Shown here piece after piece: positions 1-9,743 of a DNA stretch of 64,000 nt (within the stretch, counting starts at the first letter, position 1; each line of letters starts with the position of its first letter). A program made the position numbers and the translations under genes. The DNA is from Alphaproteobacteria bacterium HGW-Alphaproteobacteria-4 (lineage in GTDB: Bacteria; Pseudomonadota; Alphaproteobacteria; Rhodobacterales; Rhodobacteraceae), in assembly GCA_002842855.1 (NCBI GenBank), contig PHEE01000005.1:1-64000 (forward strand), read 5' to 3'. Below the pieces are notes generated by a model. It was not told the origin of the DNA. It saw nothing but the letters and a program-made list of their open reading frames with translations, and ran no database searches.

Positions 1-1
1 C

Positions 2-1273
2 CTGACCACGCTGATGCGTTGGGTCGAAGAGGGCAAGGGCGATCTGGTCATCTCCGATGTCGTAATGCCCGACGGCAACGGGCTGGAAGCGCTGCCGAAA
101 ATCGGCAGTCTGCGGCCCGGTCTGCCAGTGATCGTGATTTCAGCGCAAAACACCATCATGACGGCAGTGAAGGCGGCCGAGGCCGATGCTTACGATTATT
201 TGCCCAAGCCCTTCGATCTGCCCGATCTGATGAAGCGCGCCGCCCGCGCGCTGGAACGGCGCAGCCGTGCCGCGCCGGTGCGCAGCGGTTCCCCGCGCGA
301 GGCGGCCTCGGATTTGCCGCTGGTCGGGCGCACCCCGGCCATGCAGGCGCTATACCGGCTGGTGGCGCGGGTGATGAATGCCGACCTGCCGGTGCTGATC
401 GCAGGCGAATCGGGCACCGGCAAATCGCTGATTGCGCGGGCGATCCACGATTTTTCCGACCGCCGTAGCCAGCCCTTCGTGGTTGTCCAGGCCTCGGATC
501 TGGCGGGGGCCGATGGCCCGGCGCAGCTTTTGGCGCGGGTGCGCGGCGGCAGCCTGGTGTTCGACGAGGTGGCTGATCTTGATGATGAAACCCAGGCGCG
601 GCTGGTGCGCATGCTTGATGCCCTGCCCGACCCCGCGCCACGGATCATGGCGACCAGTCAGGGCGATCTCGCGGCGGCGCTTGAGGGCGGGCGGTTTCGG
701 CAAGATCTTTATTATCGGCTGGCCGGGGTGACGCTGGCGGTGCCCGGTCTGCGCGAGCGGGTCGAGGATATTTCGCTGTTGGCCGAGCATTTTCTCGCCC
801 GCGCCGAGGGTTCGGGTGCGCCCCGGCGCAAGCTTTCGCCCGAGGCGCTGGCGCTGGTGCGTGCCTATAGCTGGCCCGGCAACGTGCGCCAGTTGGAAAA
901 CGCCCTGCGCCGGTTGGTGGTGACTGCCGCCGAAGACGAGATCAGCCGCACCGAGGTCGAGGCGGTGTTGGGCAGCCAGCCCGCCGCCGAACCGCTGCGC
1001 GTGGGTGCCGCGGGCGAGGGTGAGCGGCTTTCCGCTTCGGTTGCGCGGCATTTGCGCCGCTACTTCGACCTGCACGGCGGGGCACTGCCTGCACCTGGTC
1101 TTTACGACCGGATTCTGCGCGAAATCGAGGCGCCGCTGATCGAGATCGCGCTTGACGCAACCGCGGGAAACCAGGCGCGCTGCGCCGATCTTCTGGGCAT
1201 CAACCGTAATACCCTGCGCAAGAAGATCACCGAACTGGATATTCAGGTGACACGCCGCCGCAAGCTGATGTAA
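2..1273 (+). CDS. ntrC: Nitrogen regulation response regulator NtrC (5' end missing)
   Basis: Response regulator of the NtrB/NtrC nitrogen-status system. The open frame runs in from the window edge, so the first part of the receiver is missing. The visible receiver piece keeps the phospho-acceptor region ([12 protein letters not shown]) and the conserved Lys in LPKPFD. An AAA+ domain follows with Walker A GESGTGKS and Walker B LVFDEV, then an Arg-finger region and a C-terminal Fis-type helix-turn-helix ([19 protein letters not shown]). Between Walker A and Walker B the segment that should carry the GAFTGA sigma-54 contact loop is shortened and lacks that motif. Established knowledge: Rhodobacter capsulatus NtrC also lacks the loop and activates sigma-70 RNA polymerase. 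It is followed 31 bases later by ntrY, the usual order in this family. Confidence 0.95.
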   Translation: MTTLMRWVEEGKGDLVISDVVMPDGNGLEALPKIGSLRPGLPVIVISAQNTIMTAVKAAEADAYDYLPKPFDLPDLMKRAARALERRSRAAPVRSGSPREAASDLPLVGRTPAMQALYRLVARVMNADLPVLIAGESGTGKSLIARAIHDFSDRRSQPFVVVQASDLAGADGPAQLLARVRGGSLVFDEVADLDDETQARLVRMLDALPDPAPRIMATSQGDLAAALEGGRFRQDLYYRLAGVTLAVPGLRERVEDISLLAEHFLARAEGSGAPRRKLSPEALALVRAYSWPGNVRQLENALRRLVVTAAEDEISRTEVEAVLGSQPAAEPLRVGAAGEGERLSASVARHLRRYFDLHGGALPAPGLYDRILREIEAPLIEIALDATAGNQARCADLLGINRNTLRKKITELDIQVTRRRKLM

Positions 1274-1304
1274 AGATGCAACAGACCAGCGTGGCATTTC
1301 CGCA

Positions 1305-3629
1305 TTGAGGGATTCGTCTGCGCCGGGGCTTGCCGGGGGGCAGCGCTTGCAGGAAGCGGCAGAACGCACAACTTGGGACTGGCTGAGCCGTTTGCGGCAC
1401 CAAAAGCGGGTGCAGAACGCCGTAACGCTGGGGGTGGCGGTGCTTGGGCCGGTGCTGGCAGCGGCCACCTATCTGGCGATGGGGCCATTGCAGCAGGGCG
1501 CGGGGTCAACCACGCTGCGGTTGGTGTTGCTGGCCGACTTCGTTTACCTCTTGCTGCTTTCGGGTCTCGTGTTGACGGCACTGATGCGCGTTGTCGCGGC
1601 GCGGCGGGCGCGGTCGGCGGGGTCGAAGCTGCACCTGCGTCTGACCGGGGTCTTCGCGGGCGTGGCGCTGGTGCCGACCGTTCTGGTTGCGGTGTTCGGC
1701 GTGCTTACCATCAACATCGGGCTTGAGGGCTGGTTTTCCGACCGCGTGCGGCAGGTGGTTTCCACCTCGCTTGCCGCCGCCGAAGCCTACCGCGACGAAC
1801 ACCGCCGCGACCTATCGACCGATGCGCAATCACTTGCGAATTACCTGATCACGCGGCGCGCGGCGATCGGCTTTTTCGGCGATGGCGATCTGCGCGAGGC
1901 TTTGGGCGAGGGCCAGCCGCTGATCCAGCGCGGTTTGCGCGAGGCCTTTGTGATCGACGGCGCAGGCGAAATACGCGCGCGCGGCGAGCGCAGTTATCTG
2001 TTCGATTTCGAGACGCCAGGGCCAGCGGTGATCGAAGAGGCGCAGGCGGGTGCGCCGGTGTTGATCGAAGACTGGACCAACAACGAGTTTCGCGCGGTGT
2101 TGAAACTGCAGGGCTTTGTTGACCGCTACCTTTACATTTCGCGCGTAGTGGATGGCGAAATCCTTAGCCTGCTCGACAACACGCGTGCCACGGTGGGCCT
2201 CTATCAACAGCTTGAATCGACACGCGGCCGGGTTCTGTTCGAGTTCGGGCTGGTCTATATCGGCTTTGCGCTGATCCTTATCCTCGCGGCGATCTGGTTG
2301 GGGTTGTGGTTTGCCGAGCGGTTGTCGCGCCCGATCGGGCAACTTGCGCAGGCCGCCGAGGCGGTGGGGGCGGGCGATCTGGATGCGCAGGTGCGCGAAG
2401 CGCCGGGCGATGACGAGATTGCGCTGATGGGCCGCGTGTTCAACCGCATGACGCGGCAGCTCAAGGGCCAGCGCGCCGCGCTGATCGAGAACCACCGCGA
2501 AACCGAAGAGCGGCGGCGGCTTTTTGATTCGGTGCTGTCGTCGGTGACATCGGGCGTGATCGGGCTTGATGCCGGGGGCGATGTCGATTTTCTCAACCGT
2601 GCCGCAACGCGCATGCTGGTTCTGAATTCCGGGGCAAGCCACGACCATCCGTTGGCCGAGGTGGTGCCCGAATTCGCGCCACTGCTGGCGCGACTGCGCG
2701 ACAGTCTTGCCGAAGTGGCGCAGGAAGAAGTGCGCGTCAGCCGCGGCGGACGACTGGAAAGCCTGCTGGTGCGTATGGCGGTGCGGCGCGGCGCCGATGG
2801 CGCGCTCGAAGGCTATGTGGTGGCGTTCGACGATGTGACCGAGCTGGTTTCGGCGCAGCGCATGGCCGCATGGGGCGATGTGGCGCGCCGCATCGCGCAT
2901 GAAATCAAGAACCCGCTGACCCCGATTCAGCTTTCGGCCGAGCGGCTGCGGCGCAAGTTCGCGCCGCTTGCGCAGGGCGAAGATGCCGAGGCGCTGGAGC
3001 AGATGACCGGCGTCATCATCCGCCAGACCAACGATCTGCGCCGCATCGTGGATGAGTTTTCGCGCTTTGCCCGGATGCCAGAACCCGATCGGCGCGACCA
3101 CGATATTGCCAAACTGGCACGCGATGCGGCGCTGTTGCAGCAAGACGCACTGCACGGCGCGCGATTGGTGACCGACATTCCCGAGGCGCCCGTGGTGGTC
3201 GAGCTGGATGCCACGATGATCTCGCAGGCGCTGACGAACCTGCTCAAGAACGCGGGCGAAGCCGTTGAAGGGCTTGCCGAACGTGGTGCCCCCGAGGGCT
3301 GGCAGCCCGAGGTGCGGTTGGCGCTGCGCGCCACCGCCGATGCGGTGGTCATTACCGTCGCCGACAATGGCACCGGTCTGCCGCCAGACCGGACCCGGCT
3401 GTTTGAGCCTTATGTGACCACCCGTGCCAAGGGCACCGGGCTGGGCCTGCCGATCGTCAAGAAAATCATCGAAGAGCACGGCGGCACGCTGAGCCTGACC
3501 GATGCCCCCGCATTCACCCCCGGCGCGCAGTGCGGTGCGCTGGCCGAAATCCGCCTGCCGCGCGCCCGCGCGCAGGCAACGCGTGCGATCAAGGAGAGGG
3601 CATCCGACGCCCCGGCAGGACCGACATGA
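1305..3629 (+). CDS. ntrY: Sensor histidine kinase NtrY
   Basis: Membrane sensor kinase, partner of NtrX, linked in alphaproteobacteria to nitrogen and redox control. About 774 residues if translation begins at the TTG used here; no clear ribosome site precedes it, and a second TTG at 1347 lies behind a G-rich stretch, so the start is uncertain. Three hydrophobic segments lie in the first 135 residues, then a periplasmic sensor region and a fourth membrane segment near 315-335. HAMP, PAS and HisKA domains follow with the phospho-acceptor His in RRIAHEIKNPLTP near residue 532, and a HATPase_c domain with GTGLGLPIVKK ends the protein. Its TGA stop overlaps the ntrX start in ATGA, suggesting translational coupling. 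Confidence 0.95.
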   Translation: MRDSSAPGLAGGQRLQEAAERTTWDWLSRLRHQKRVQNAVTLGVAVLGPVLAAATYLAMGPLQQGAGSTTLRLVLLADFVYLLLLSGLVLTALMRVVAARRARSAGSKLHLRLTGVFAGVALVPTVLVAVFGVLTINIGLEGWFSDRVRQVVSTSLAAAEAYRDEHRRDLSTDAQSLANYLITRRAAIGFFGDGDLREALGEGQPLIQRGLREAFVIDGAGEIRARGERSYLFDFETPGPAVIEEAQAGAPVLIEDWTNNEFRAVLKLQGFVDRYLYISRVVDGEILSLLDNTRATVGLYQQLESTRGRVLFEFGLVYIGFALILILAAIWLGLWFAERLSRPIGQLAQAAEAVGAGDLDAQVREAPGDDEIALMGRVFNRMTRQLKGQRAALIENHRETEERRRLFDSVLSSVTSGVIGLDAGGDVDFLNRAATRMLVLNSGASHDHPLAEVVPEFAPLLARLRDSLAEVAQEEVRVSRGGRLESLLVRMAVRRGADGALEGYVVAFDDVTELVSAQRMAAWGDVARRIAHEIKNPLTPIQLSAERLRRKFAPLAQGEDAEALEQMTGVIIRQTNDLRRIVDEFSRFARMPEPDRRDHDIAKLARDAALLQQDALHGARLVTDIPEAPVVVELDATMISQALTNLLKNAGEAVEGLAERGAPEGWQPEVRLALRATADAVVITVADNGTGLPPDRTRLFEPYVTTRAKGTGLGLPIVKKIIEEHGGTLSLTDAPAFTPGAQCGALAEIRLPRARAQATRAIKERASDAPAGPT

Positions 3630-5050
3630 GTGATATTCTGATTGTTGACGACGAACGCGACATTCGCGAGCTGATCGCGGAGATCCTCAAGGACGAGGGT
3701 TTTGCCACCCGCATGGCCTCGAACTCGGATGAATGCATGGCCGAGATCAACGCCGAGCCACCGGCGCTGATGATCCTCGACATCTGGCTGAAAGACAGCC
3801 GCATGGACGGCATCGACATTCTGACCCGCGTCAAGCGCGACAACCCCGAGGTGCCGGTGGTGATCATCTCGGGCCACGGCAACATCGAAATTGCGGTGGC
3901 CGCGATCAAGCAGGGCGCCTACGATTTCATCGAAAAGCCGTTCAACATCGACCAGTTGCTGGTGGTGGTCGGGCGCGCCATGGAAACCGCGCGGCTCAGG
4001 CGCGAGAATGTCAGCCTGCGCAAGCGCGAGACAGCCTCGGCCGATATGCTCGGTGCCGCCACCGCCTTTCGCAAGCTCAAGGAGCAACTCGACAAGGTCA
4101 CCAAATCGAATGGTCGGGTGATGCTGACCGGGGCGCCGGGATCGGGCAAAGAGGTGGCGGCGCGCTACATCCACACCCATTCCGGGCGCGCGGGCGGGCC
4201 GTTCATCACCGTCACCTCGGCCTCGATCGCGCCCGATCGCATGGAAGAGGTGCTGTTCGGGCGCGAAACCCCCGAACGTGGTGTGGAAAAGGGGCTGCTC
4301 GAGCAGGCGCATGGCGGCGTGATCTATTTCGACGAGGTGGGCGACATGCCGCTTGGCACCCAGTCGAAGATCCTGCGGGTGTTGACCGAACAGCAGTTCA
4401 TGCGCGCCGGGGGCACCGACAAGGTGCGGGTCGATCTGCGCGTGATCTCGTCGACCACCCGCGATCTGCCGGGCGAAATCATGGCCGGGCGTTTCCGGCA
4501 GGAGCTTTACGACCGGCTCAACGTGGTGCCGATTGCGGTGCCCGCGTTGGCCGAGCGGCGCGAAGACATTCCGATGCTGGCGCAACATTTCATCGAGATG
4601 TTCAACCGTGTTCAAGGGCTTGCGCTACGCGCGCTGTCCGACGAGGCGGCGGCGCTTTTGCAGACGATGGACTGGCCCGGCAACATCCGCCAGCTGCGCA
4701 ACGTGATCGAGCGGGTGCTGATCCTGGGCGACAGCGCCGAGCCGATCGACGCGCGCGAACTGCCCGGCCAGAGCGCCCCGCCAGATGAGGGCCGCGTGGT
4801 GCTTGGCGGCGCGCTGGCCGCGCTGCCGCTGCGCGAGGCGCGCGAATTGTTCGAGCGCGAATACCTGCTGACCCAGATCAACCGCTTTGGCGGCAACATC
4901 AGCCGCACCGCGTCATTCGTGGGCATGGAGCGCAGCGCGTTGCACCGCAAGCTGAAATCGCTTGGGGTCGTGACCTCCGCCAAGCCGGGCGGGCGGGTAG
5001 CGCATTTCGATGACGATGAGGACAACGACGAAGAGGCCGGCAGCGTCTGA
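3626..5050 (+). CDS. ntrX: Response regulator NtrX
   Basis: Cognate regulator of NtrY, 474 residues. The start is the ATG overlapping the ntrY stop (ATGA), with AAGGAG about 30 bases upstream; a longer in-frame start at 3530 lies inside ntrY and is not needed. The receiver (residues 1-120) has the acidic pair IVDDERD, the phospho-acceptor Asp near residue 52 (LMILDIW) and the conserved Lys in IEKPFN. The AAA+ domain has Walker A GAPGSGKE and Walker B IYFDEVGDMP. The C-terminal Fis-type HTH is FGGNISRTASFVGMERSALHRK split over about 22 positions near residues 425-450. Where GAFTGA is expected the protein reads LFGRETPERGVEKG, so sigma-54 activation is doubtful. The gene is followed by a palindromic repeat and then trkA. 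Confidence 0.95.
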   Translation: MSDILIVDDERDIRELIAEILKDEGFATRMASNSDECMAEINAEPPALMILDIWLKDSRMDGIDILTRVKRDNPEVPVVIISGHGNIEIAVAAIKQGAYDFIEKPFNIDQLLVVVGRAMETARLRRENVSLRKRETASADMLGAATAFRKLKEQLDKVTKSNGRVMLTGAPGSGKEVAARYIHTHSGRAGGPFITVTSASIAPDRMEEVLFGRETPERGVEKGLLEQAHGGVIYFDEVGDMPLGTQSKILRVLTEQQFMRAGGTDKVRVDLRVISSTTRDLPGEIMAGRFRQELYDRLNVVPIAVPALAERREDIPMLAQHFIEMFNRVQGLALRALSDEAAALLQTMDWPGNIRQLRNVIERVLILGDSAEPIDARELPGQSAPPDEGRVVLGGALAALPLREARELFEREYLLTQINRFGGNISRTASFVGMERSALHRKLKSLGVVTSAKPGGRVAHFDDDEDNDEEAGSV

Positions 5051-5052
5051 AA

Positions 5053-5131
5053 TTGCCTTGGATCAAATATCCCCGCCGGAGGCCAGCTGTGGGCGGGGCT
5101 GCGCTCTGCACGGGATATTCGGGCTGAGGCA
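5053..5131. repeat. Dispersed imperfect palindrome, copy A
   Basis: The left arm TTGCCTTGGATCAAATATCC (5053-5072) and the right arm GGGATATTCGGGCTGAGGCA (5112-5131) are imperfect inverted repeats around a GC-rich centre that contains CCCCGCCGGAGG. The same arms recur near 13.2, 22.2 and 58.2 kb. It fills the gap between ntrX and trkA on the transcribed strand, so it could form an RNA hairpin between the two genes. Confidence 0.7.
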
Positions 5132-5205
5132 TCGGGCGGCCGGATTGACCATGTGCCGCGCTCGGGCCTATGAATGCACGCGCGGGCGCAAGGTGGAGCG
5201 ACGGT

Positions 5206-6582
5206 ATGAAAGTGATCATCTGCGGCGCGGGGCAGGTCGGCTGGCAGATTGCCCGCCACCTTGCGGGCGAACGCAACGACGTGACCGTGGTTGACATGAA
5301 CCCCGAACTGGTCCGCCGCGCCACCGATACGCTCGATGTGCAAGGCGTGGTCGGCTTTGCCTCATACCCCGATGTGCTGGAACGGGCAGGCGCGCGCGAC
5401 TGCGACCTGATCATTGCCGCGACCCATTCCGACGAGGTGAACATGGTCACCTGTCAGGTCGCGCACTCGGTTTTCGGCATCACCCGCAAGATCGCCCGGC
5501 TGCGCGCGCAAAGCTATATGGACACGCGCTTTGCCGATCTCTATCGGCGCGACCATCTGCCGATCGATGTCATCATAAGCCCCGAGCGCGAGGTGGCCGA
5601 GGCGGCCTTGCAGCGGCTTTCGGCGCCCTCGACGTTTGACACCGAAAGCTTCATGGGCGGCAAGGCGCAGCTATTGGGAATTGCACTGGGCGACGAGTGC
5701 CCGGTGCTCAACACGCCTTTGCGGCAGCTGACCGATCTCTTTTCAACCTTGCGCGCAATCGTCGTGGGCGTGCGCAGGCAGGGCCGCCTGTTTGCCCCCG
5801 ACCCCGGTGACCAGCTTTTTGCGGGCGATCAGATCTACGTTTTCAGCCATGTCGAAGATGTCAATCGAACGCTCGAAATCTTTGGCAAGACCACCCGCAA
5901 GCAGGAGCGCGTGGTCATTGTTGGCGGCGGCAATGTGGGGCTGGCGGTGGCACAGGCGCTTGAGGCGCGCACCGACCGGGTCCGCGCGAAGATCATCGAG
6001 AAAAGCCGGGCGCGGGCCGAGTTTGCGGCGGATGCGCTTAGCCGCACCATCGTGCTCAATGGCGATGGCATGAATTCGGAGCTTCTTGCCGAGGCCGATG
6101 TGCGCCGAGCCGACGCCATTCTGGTGGTGACCGACGATGACAAGACCAACATCCTCGTGGCGGTCCGCGCCAAGCAGGCGGGATGCCCGATGGCGATCGT
6201 GCTGGTCAATGACCCCACCATAGTGCCCTTGCTCGCGGCGCTCGACATCGACGCCTACATCAACCCGCGCGCCACCACGGTTTCCTCGATTCTGCGCCAC
6301 ATCCGGCACGGGCGGGTGCGCGCGATCTATTCCATCGGCGATGCCGAGGCCGAGATGATCGAGGCGCAGGTGCTGTCGACCTCGCCGCTGACCGGGCGCT
6401 ATGTGCGCGACATCGAGTTTCCCGAAGGGGTGCTTGTGGGGGCGCTGATGAAGCGCGGCAAGGTGGTCAAGCCCACCGGTGATACCCGCGTGGAAGAGGG
6501 CGATGTGATCGCGCTGTTCGCGCTGACCAAGGACATCCCCGAGGTGGAGCGGCTGTTGCAGGTCTCCATCGACTTTTTCTGA
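5206..6582 (+). CDS. trkA: Trk system K+ transport regulatory protein TrkA
   Basis: Peripheral NAD(H)-binding subunit that gates the Trk potassium channel. The 458-residue length matches the family. Two RCK modules are visible: an N-terminal Rossmann motif IICGAGQVGWQIA at residues 3-15 and a second, VIVGGGNVGLAVAQ, near residue 236, each followed by a TrkA_C domain. The start at 5206 begins directly with the Rossmann strand (MKVIICG) and has GTGGAG upstream; the in-frame ATG at 5170 would add a non-conserved extension. The stop shares one base with the trkH ATG (TGATG), so the two subunits are probably made together. Confidence 0.95.
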   Translation: MKVIICGAGQVGWQIARHLAGERNDVTVVDMNPELVRRATDTLDVQGVVGFASYPDVLERAGARDCDLIIAATHSDEVNMVTCQVAHSVFGITRKIARLRAQSYMDTRFADLYRRDHLPIDVIISPEREVAEAALQRLSAPSTFDTESFMGGKAQLLGIALGDECPVLNTPLRQLTDLFSTLRAIVVGVRRQGRLFAPDPGDQLFAGDQIYVFSHVEDVNRTLEIFGKTTRKQERVVIVGGGNVGLAVAQALEARTDRVRAKIIEKSRARAEFAADALSRTIVLNGDGMNSELLAEADVRRADAILVVTDDDKTNILVAVRAKQAGCPMAIVLVNDPTIVPLLAALDIDAYINPRATTVSSILRHIRHGRVRAIYSIGDAEAEMIEAQVLSTSPLTGRYVRDIEFPEGVLVGALMKRGKVVKPTGDTRVEEGDVIALFALTKDIPEVERLLQVSIDFF

Positions 6583-8087
6583 TGCGCCGTCTGCGCGCCC
6601 TGCCGTTGTTTGTGCTGCTGATGGCGATAGCCGCGGCGGCGATGCTGGTGCCTGCGGCGCATGCGCTGGCGCTGGGCGACCATGCGGTTGCGCGGGCGTT
6701 TGGCTATTCGGCCATTCTGTTCGGTATTCTTGCGGCAGTTCTGGCGATTGCCACCGCCGCGAACCGCTCGGCCAACCTTTCCCGCGACCATTTGCTGACC
6801 ATGCTTGCCACCATGACCGTGTTGCCGCTGATGCTGGCGGTGCCGTTCGTGCAGACCGCGCCGGGGGGCAGTTTTTTTGATGCCTGGTGGGAAATGGTGT
6901 CGTCGCTGACCACCACCGGCGCCACGCTGTTTGCACCGCGCGATCTGCCGCCGAGCCTGCATCTTTGGCGCGCAGAGGTTGGCTGGATGGGCGGTTACTT
7001 CATGCTGGTGATGGCGATGGCCGTGCTTGCGCCGATGCGTTTGGGCGGTTTCGAGGTGTATTTTGCGGGCGGCGCCGGCAGCGGCTCCGCGCCCGCGGAC
7101 CCGATTGCCGACCCGCGCGGGCGCATTGCGCGCGCGGCGCTGATTTTGGCACCGGCATGGTTCGGGCTGACGCTGGCGCTTTGGGTGGGGCTGCTGATCG
7201 CCGGTGATCCGCCGTTGCTGGCACTGATCCATGCGATGTCGACGCTCGCGACCTCTGGCATCACCTCGCTTGCCGGGTTGGCGGGGGCGCCGTCGGGGAT
7301 TGCGGGCGAGATGCTGATCTTTCTCTTTCTGGTGCCAGCGCTGTCACGGCGGCTTTGGCCGGGTGCGGGCGAGCTGCGCGCCAGCGCGCGGCTTGTGGAA
7401 GACCCCGAGTTGCGGCTGGCGGCGGTGCTGGTGGTCGCGGTGGCGCTGGTCTTGTTCCTGCGGCACTGGCTGGTCACGCTCGACATTGCTTTTTTGAGTG
7501 AAGGGGGCAGGCTTGCCTCGGCGCTTTGGGGGGCGACGTTCACGGCGCTTTCGTTTCTGACCACCACCGGGTTTGAATCCTCGGGCTGGCTTGCGGCGCG
7601 CGCGTGGTCGGGGCTGGATGCGCCGGGGCTGCTTATGGCCGGGCTCGCGATTTTTGGCGGCGGCGTGGCGACCACCGCCGGTGGCGTGAAACTGCTGCGC
7701 GTTTATGCGTTGATCCGCCACGGCGAGCGCGAGTTGGACCGGTTGGTGCACCCGTCATCCATTGGCGGCGGTGGCATTGCGGCGCGGCGGTTGCGGCGCG
7801 AGGGCGCCTATATCGCCTGGGTCTTTTTCATGCTGTTCGCGATGTCGATTGCGGTGACGATGCTTGCTGTTTCGCTGGCCGGGCTGGCGTTTGAACCCGC
7901 AACGCTGCTGTCGATCGCGGCGCTTTCAAATACCGGGCCGCTTGCGACGATATCGGGGCAAGGTGCCAATGTCTGGTCGCTTCTTGCACCCGCGGCCAAG
8001 ATCGTGCTGGCGGTGGCGATGGTGCTGGGGCGGCTTGAAACGCTGGCGATCATCGCGCTGTTCAACTCCGAGTTCTGGCGCCGCTGA
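6582..8087 (+). CDS. trkH: Trk system potassium uptake protein TrkH
   Basis: Potassium-conducting membrane subunit of the Trk system, 501 residues, slightly longer than most family members. About 10-12 hydrophobic segments are visible, starting with the leader-like segment LFVLLMAIAAAAMLV. Selectivity-loop motifs typical of the TrkH/KtrB family appear as SLTTTGATLF (about residue 107), STLATSGITSL (about 220), SFLTTTGFESSGW (about 325) and LSNTGPLATI (about 448). It starts within the trkA stop codon and is followed by hfq after 130 bases, matching the usual Rhodobacteraceae order. Confidence 0.95.
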   Translation: MRRLRALPLFVLLMAIAAAAMLVPAAHALALGDHAVARAFGYSAILFGILAAVLAIATAANRSANLSRDHLLTMLATMTVLPLMLAVPFVQTAPGGSFFDAWWEMVSSLTTTGATLFAPRDLPPSLHLWRAEVGWMGGYFMLVMAMAVLAPMRLGGFEVYFAGGAGSGSAPADPIADPRGRIARAALILAPAWFGLTLALWVGLLIAGDPPLLALIHAMSTLATSGITSLAGLAGAPSGIAGEMLIFLFLVPALSRRLWPGAGELRASARLVEDPELRLAAVLVVAVALVLFLRHWLVTLDIAFLSEGGRLASALWGATFTALSFLTTTGFESSGWLAARAWSGLDAPGLLMAGLAIFGGGVATTAGGVKLLRVYALIRHGERELDRLVHPSSIGGGGIAARRLRREGAYIAWVFFMLFAMSIAVTMLAVSLAGLAFEPATLLSIAALSNTGPLATISGQGANVWSLLAPAAKIVLAVAMVLGRLETLAIIALFNSEFWRR

Positions 8088-8217
8088 GGCTTTGGCGCGA
8101 CAGGTGCGCAAGCTGCGCAAATTGGGGGTGGAAAGTCACCCCGTCTTGCGCATACTTCGCGAAAGGCTCGGGGGGTAGATCCGCAGGGCGCTGGACAAGA
8201 GCAAAGGCAAAAGAAAA

Positions 8218-8451
8218 ATGGCAGCCGACAAGCAAAATCTGCAGGACGCCTTCCTGAACCATGTGCGAAAGATCAAGGTTCCGGTCACGATCTTTTTGAT
8301 CAACGGCGTCAAGTTGCAGGGCGTCATCACCTGGTTTGACAATTTCTGTGTGCTTCTGCGCCGCGACGGCCAGAGCCAGCTGGTCTACAAACACGCGATC
8401 TCGACGATCATGCCGGGGGCGCCGATTAGCCTCTATGAGGGTGAAGACTGA
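8218..8451 (+). CDS. hfq: RNA chaperone Hfq
   Basis: Sm-like hexameric RNA chaperone that pairs small RNAs with mRNAs. The protein is 77 residues, as usual in alphaproteobacteria with a short C-terminus. The proximal-face signature is clear: [10 protein letters not shown] near the N-terminus, the Sm1 segment [19 protein letters not shown], and the Sm2 motif YKHAISTI. The start codon follows an A/G-rich leader (GCAAAAGAAAAATG). Its stop codon TGA at 8449-8451 lies inside CTGAGC, which is also the probable beginning of the hflX reading frame; hfq-hflX is a conserved operon. Confidence 0.97.
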   Translation: MAADKQNLQDAFLNHVRKIKVPVTIFLINGVKLQGVITWFDNFCVLLRRDGQSQLVYKHAISTIMPGAPISLYEGED

Positions 8452-8492
8452 GCGATTTACACGCCTCCGAAGCAGCGCCCACCCGTGCCTGG

Positions 8493-9734
8493 GTGCTGCA
8501 CATCGACCTGAAAGACGCGCGCCATGCCCGCCGCCTGCCCGAACATGGGCTGGCCGAGGCGGTTTCGTTGGCGCGCGCGTTGCCACGCCTTGAAGTGGCG
8601 GGGTCCGAGGTGGTGCGGCTGGGCAAACCGGCGCCTGGCACGCTGTTCGGCTCGGGCAAGGTGGCCGAACTCAAGGCGCGGTTGGCCGACGCCGAGATTG
8701 ATCTGGTGCTGGTCGATGGCACGGTTTCGCCGGTGCAGCAGCGCAACCTCGAAAAAGCCTGGGGCGTCAAACTGCTTGATCGCACCGGCTTGATTCTGGA
8801 AATTTTCGCTGACCGTGCCCGCACCCGCGAGGGCGTGTTGCAGGTGGAACTGGCGGCGCTGAGCTATCAGCGCACCCGCCTCGTGCGTGCCTGGACCCAC
8901 CTTGAACGCCAGCGCGGCGGCTTTGGTTTTGTCGGTGGCCCTGGTGAAACCCAGATCGAAACCGACCGCCGCGCGATTGACGAGCAGATCATCAAGATCA
9001 AGCGCCAGCTTGAAAAGGTGGTAAAAACCCGCGAGTTGCACCGCGCCGCGCGGCGCCGGGTGCCGTTTGCGCTGGTGGCGCTGGTGGGCTACACTAACGC
9101 TGGAAAATCTACGCTTTTCAACCACATGACTGGTGCCGAGGTGATGGCGAAAGACATGCTTTTTGCCACGCTCGACCCGACGATGCGCGGCCTTGTGCTG
9201 CCCTCTGGGCAAAAGGTCATACTGTCTGACACCGTCGGTTTCATTTCCGATCTGCCGCACGAACTGGTCGCCGCCTTCCGCGCCACGCTGGAAGAGGTGC
9301 TGGAGGCAGACCTGATCTTGCACGTGCGCGATATCAGCCACCCGGAAACCGAGGAACAGGCCGCCGACGTGGGCGAGATACTCGATGAACTGGGTGTCGA
9401 TGAGGACGTGGCCCTGATCGAGGTCTGGAACAAGATCGATTGCCTGCGCCCGGAAACCCGCGAAGCGCTGCTGGTGCAGGATGCGCGGCGGGGCGATGTG
9501 CAGGCGGTTTCGGCGCTGACCGGCGAGGGCATCGCGGCGCTGCTGGCCGCGATCGAGGCGCGGCTTGGCGCGGCATGCATTGAAGAAACGCTGGAGCTTG
9601 GTCATTCCGATGGCCGCCGCCGGGCCTGGCTGCACAATGCGGGCGTGGTGGTCAGCGAAACCCAAGGCGCCGATGCGACCACCCTTGCCTTGCGCTGGAC
9701 CATCCGGCAAAAAGCCGATTTTGCTGCACTTTAG
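8493..9734 (+). CDS. hflX: Ribosome-associated GTPase HflX
   Basis: GTPase that binds and splits stalled 70S ribosomes. It has an N-terminal HflX domain with the glycine-rich segment QRGGFGFVGGPGETQ (about residues 145-160), then a TRAFAC G domain with G1 GYTNAGKS, G3 DTVGF and G4 NKID. The coordinates use the first standard start, GTG. The open frame extends upstream to a CTG at 8448 overlapping the hfq stop, and the residues it adds (TRAWVLH) look like the conserved beginning of family members. GAGG lies seven bases before that CTG. Translation may therefore begin there, giving about 428 residues. The gene sits at the end of the hfq operon and converges with the acylase gene. Confidence 0.93.
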   Translation: MLHIDLKDARHARRLPEHGLAEAVSLARALPRLEVAGSEVVRLGKPAPGTLFGSGKVAELKARLADAEIDLVLVDGTVSPVQQRNLEKAWGVKLLDRTGLILEIFADRARTREGVLQVELAALSYQRTRLVRAWTHLERQRGGFGFVGGPGETQIETDRRAIDEQIIKIKRQLEKVVKTRELHRAARRRVPFALVALVGYTNAGKSTLFNHMTGAEVMAKDMLFATLDPTMRGLVLPSGQKVILSDTVGFISDLPHELVAAFRATLEEVLEADLILHVRDISHPETEEQAADVGEILDELGVDEDVALIEVWNKIDCLRPETREALLVQDARRGDVQAVSALTGEGIAALLAAIEARLGAACIEETLELGHSDGRRRAWLHNAGVVVSETQGADATTLALRWTIRQKADFAAL

Positions 9735-9743
9735 CGCGGTTTC

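Noticed and set aside
1830-3479. Long antisense open frame opposite ntrY
   Set aside because: High-GC sequences give long open frames on the opposite strand; the translation has no family signature and the + strand is clearly ntrY.
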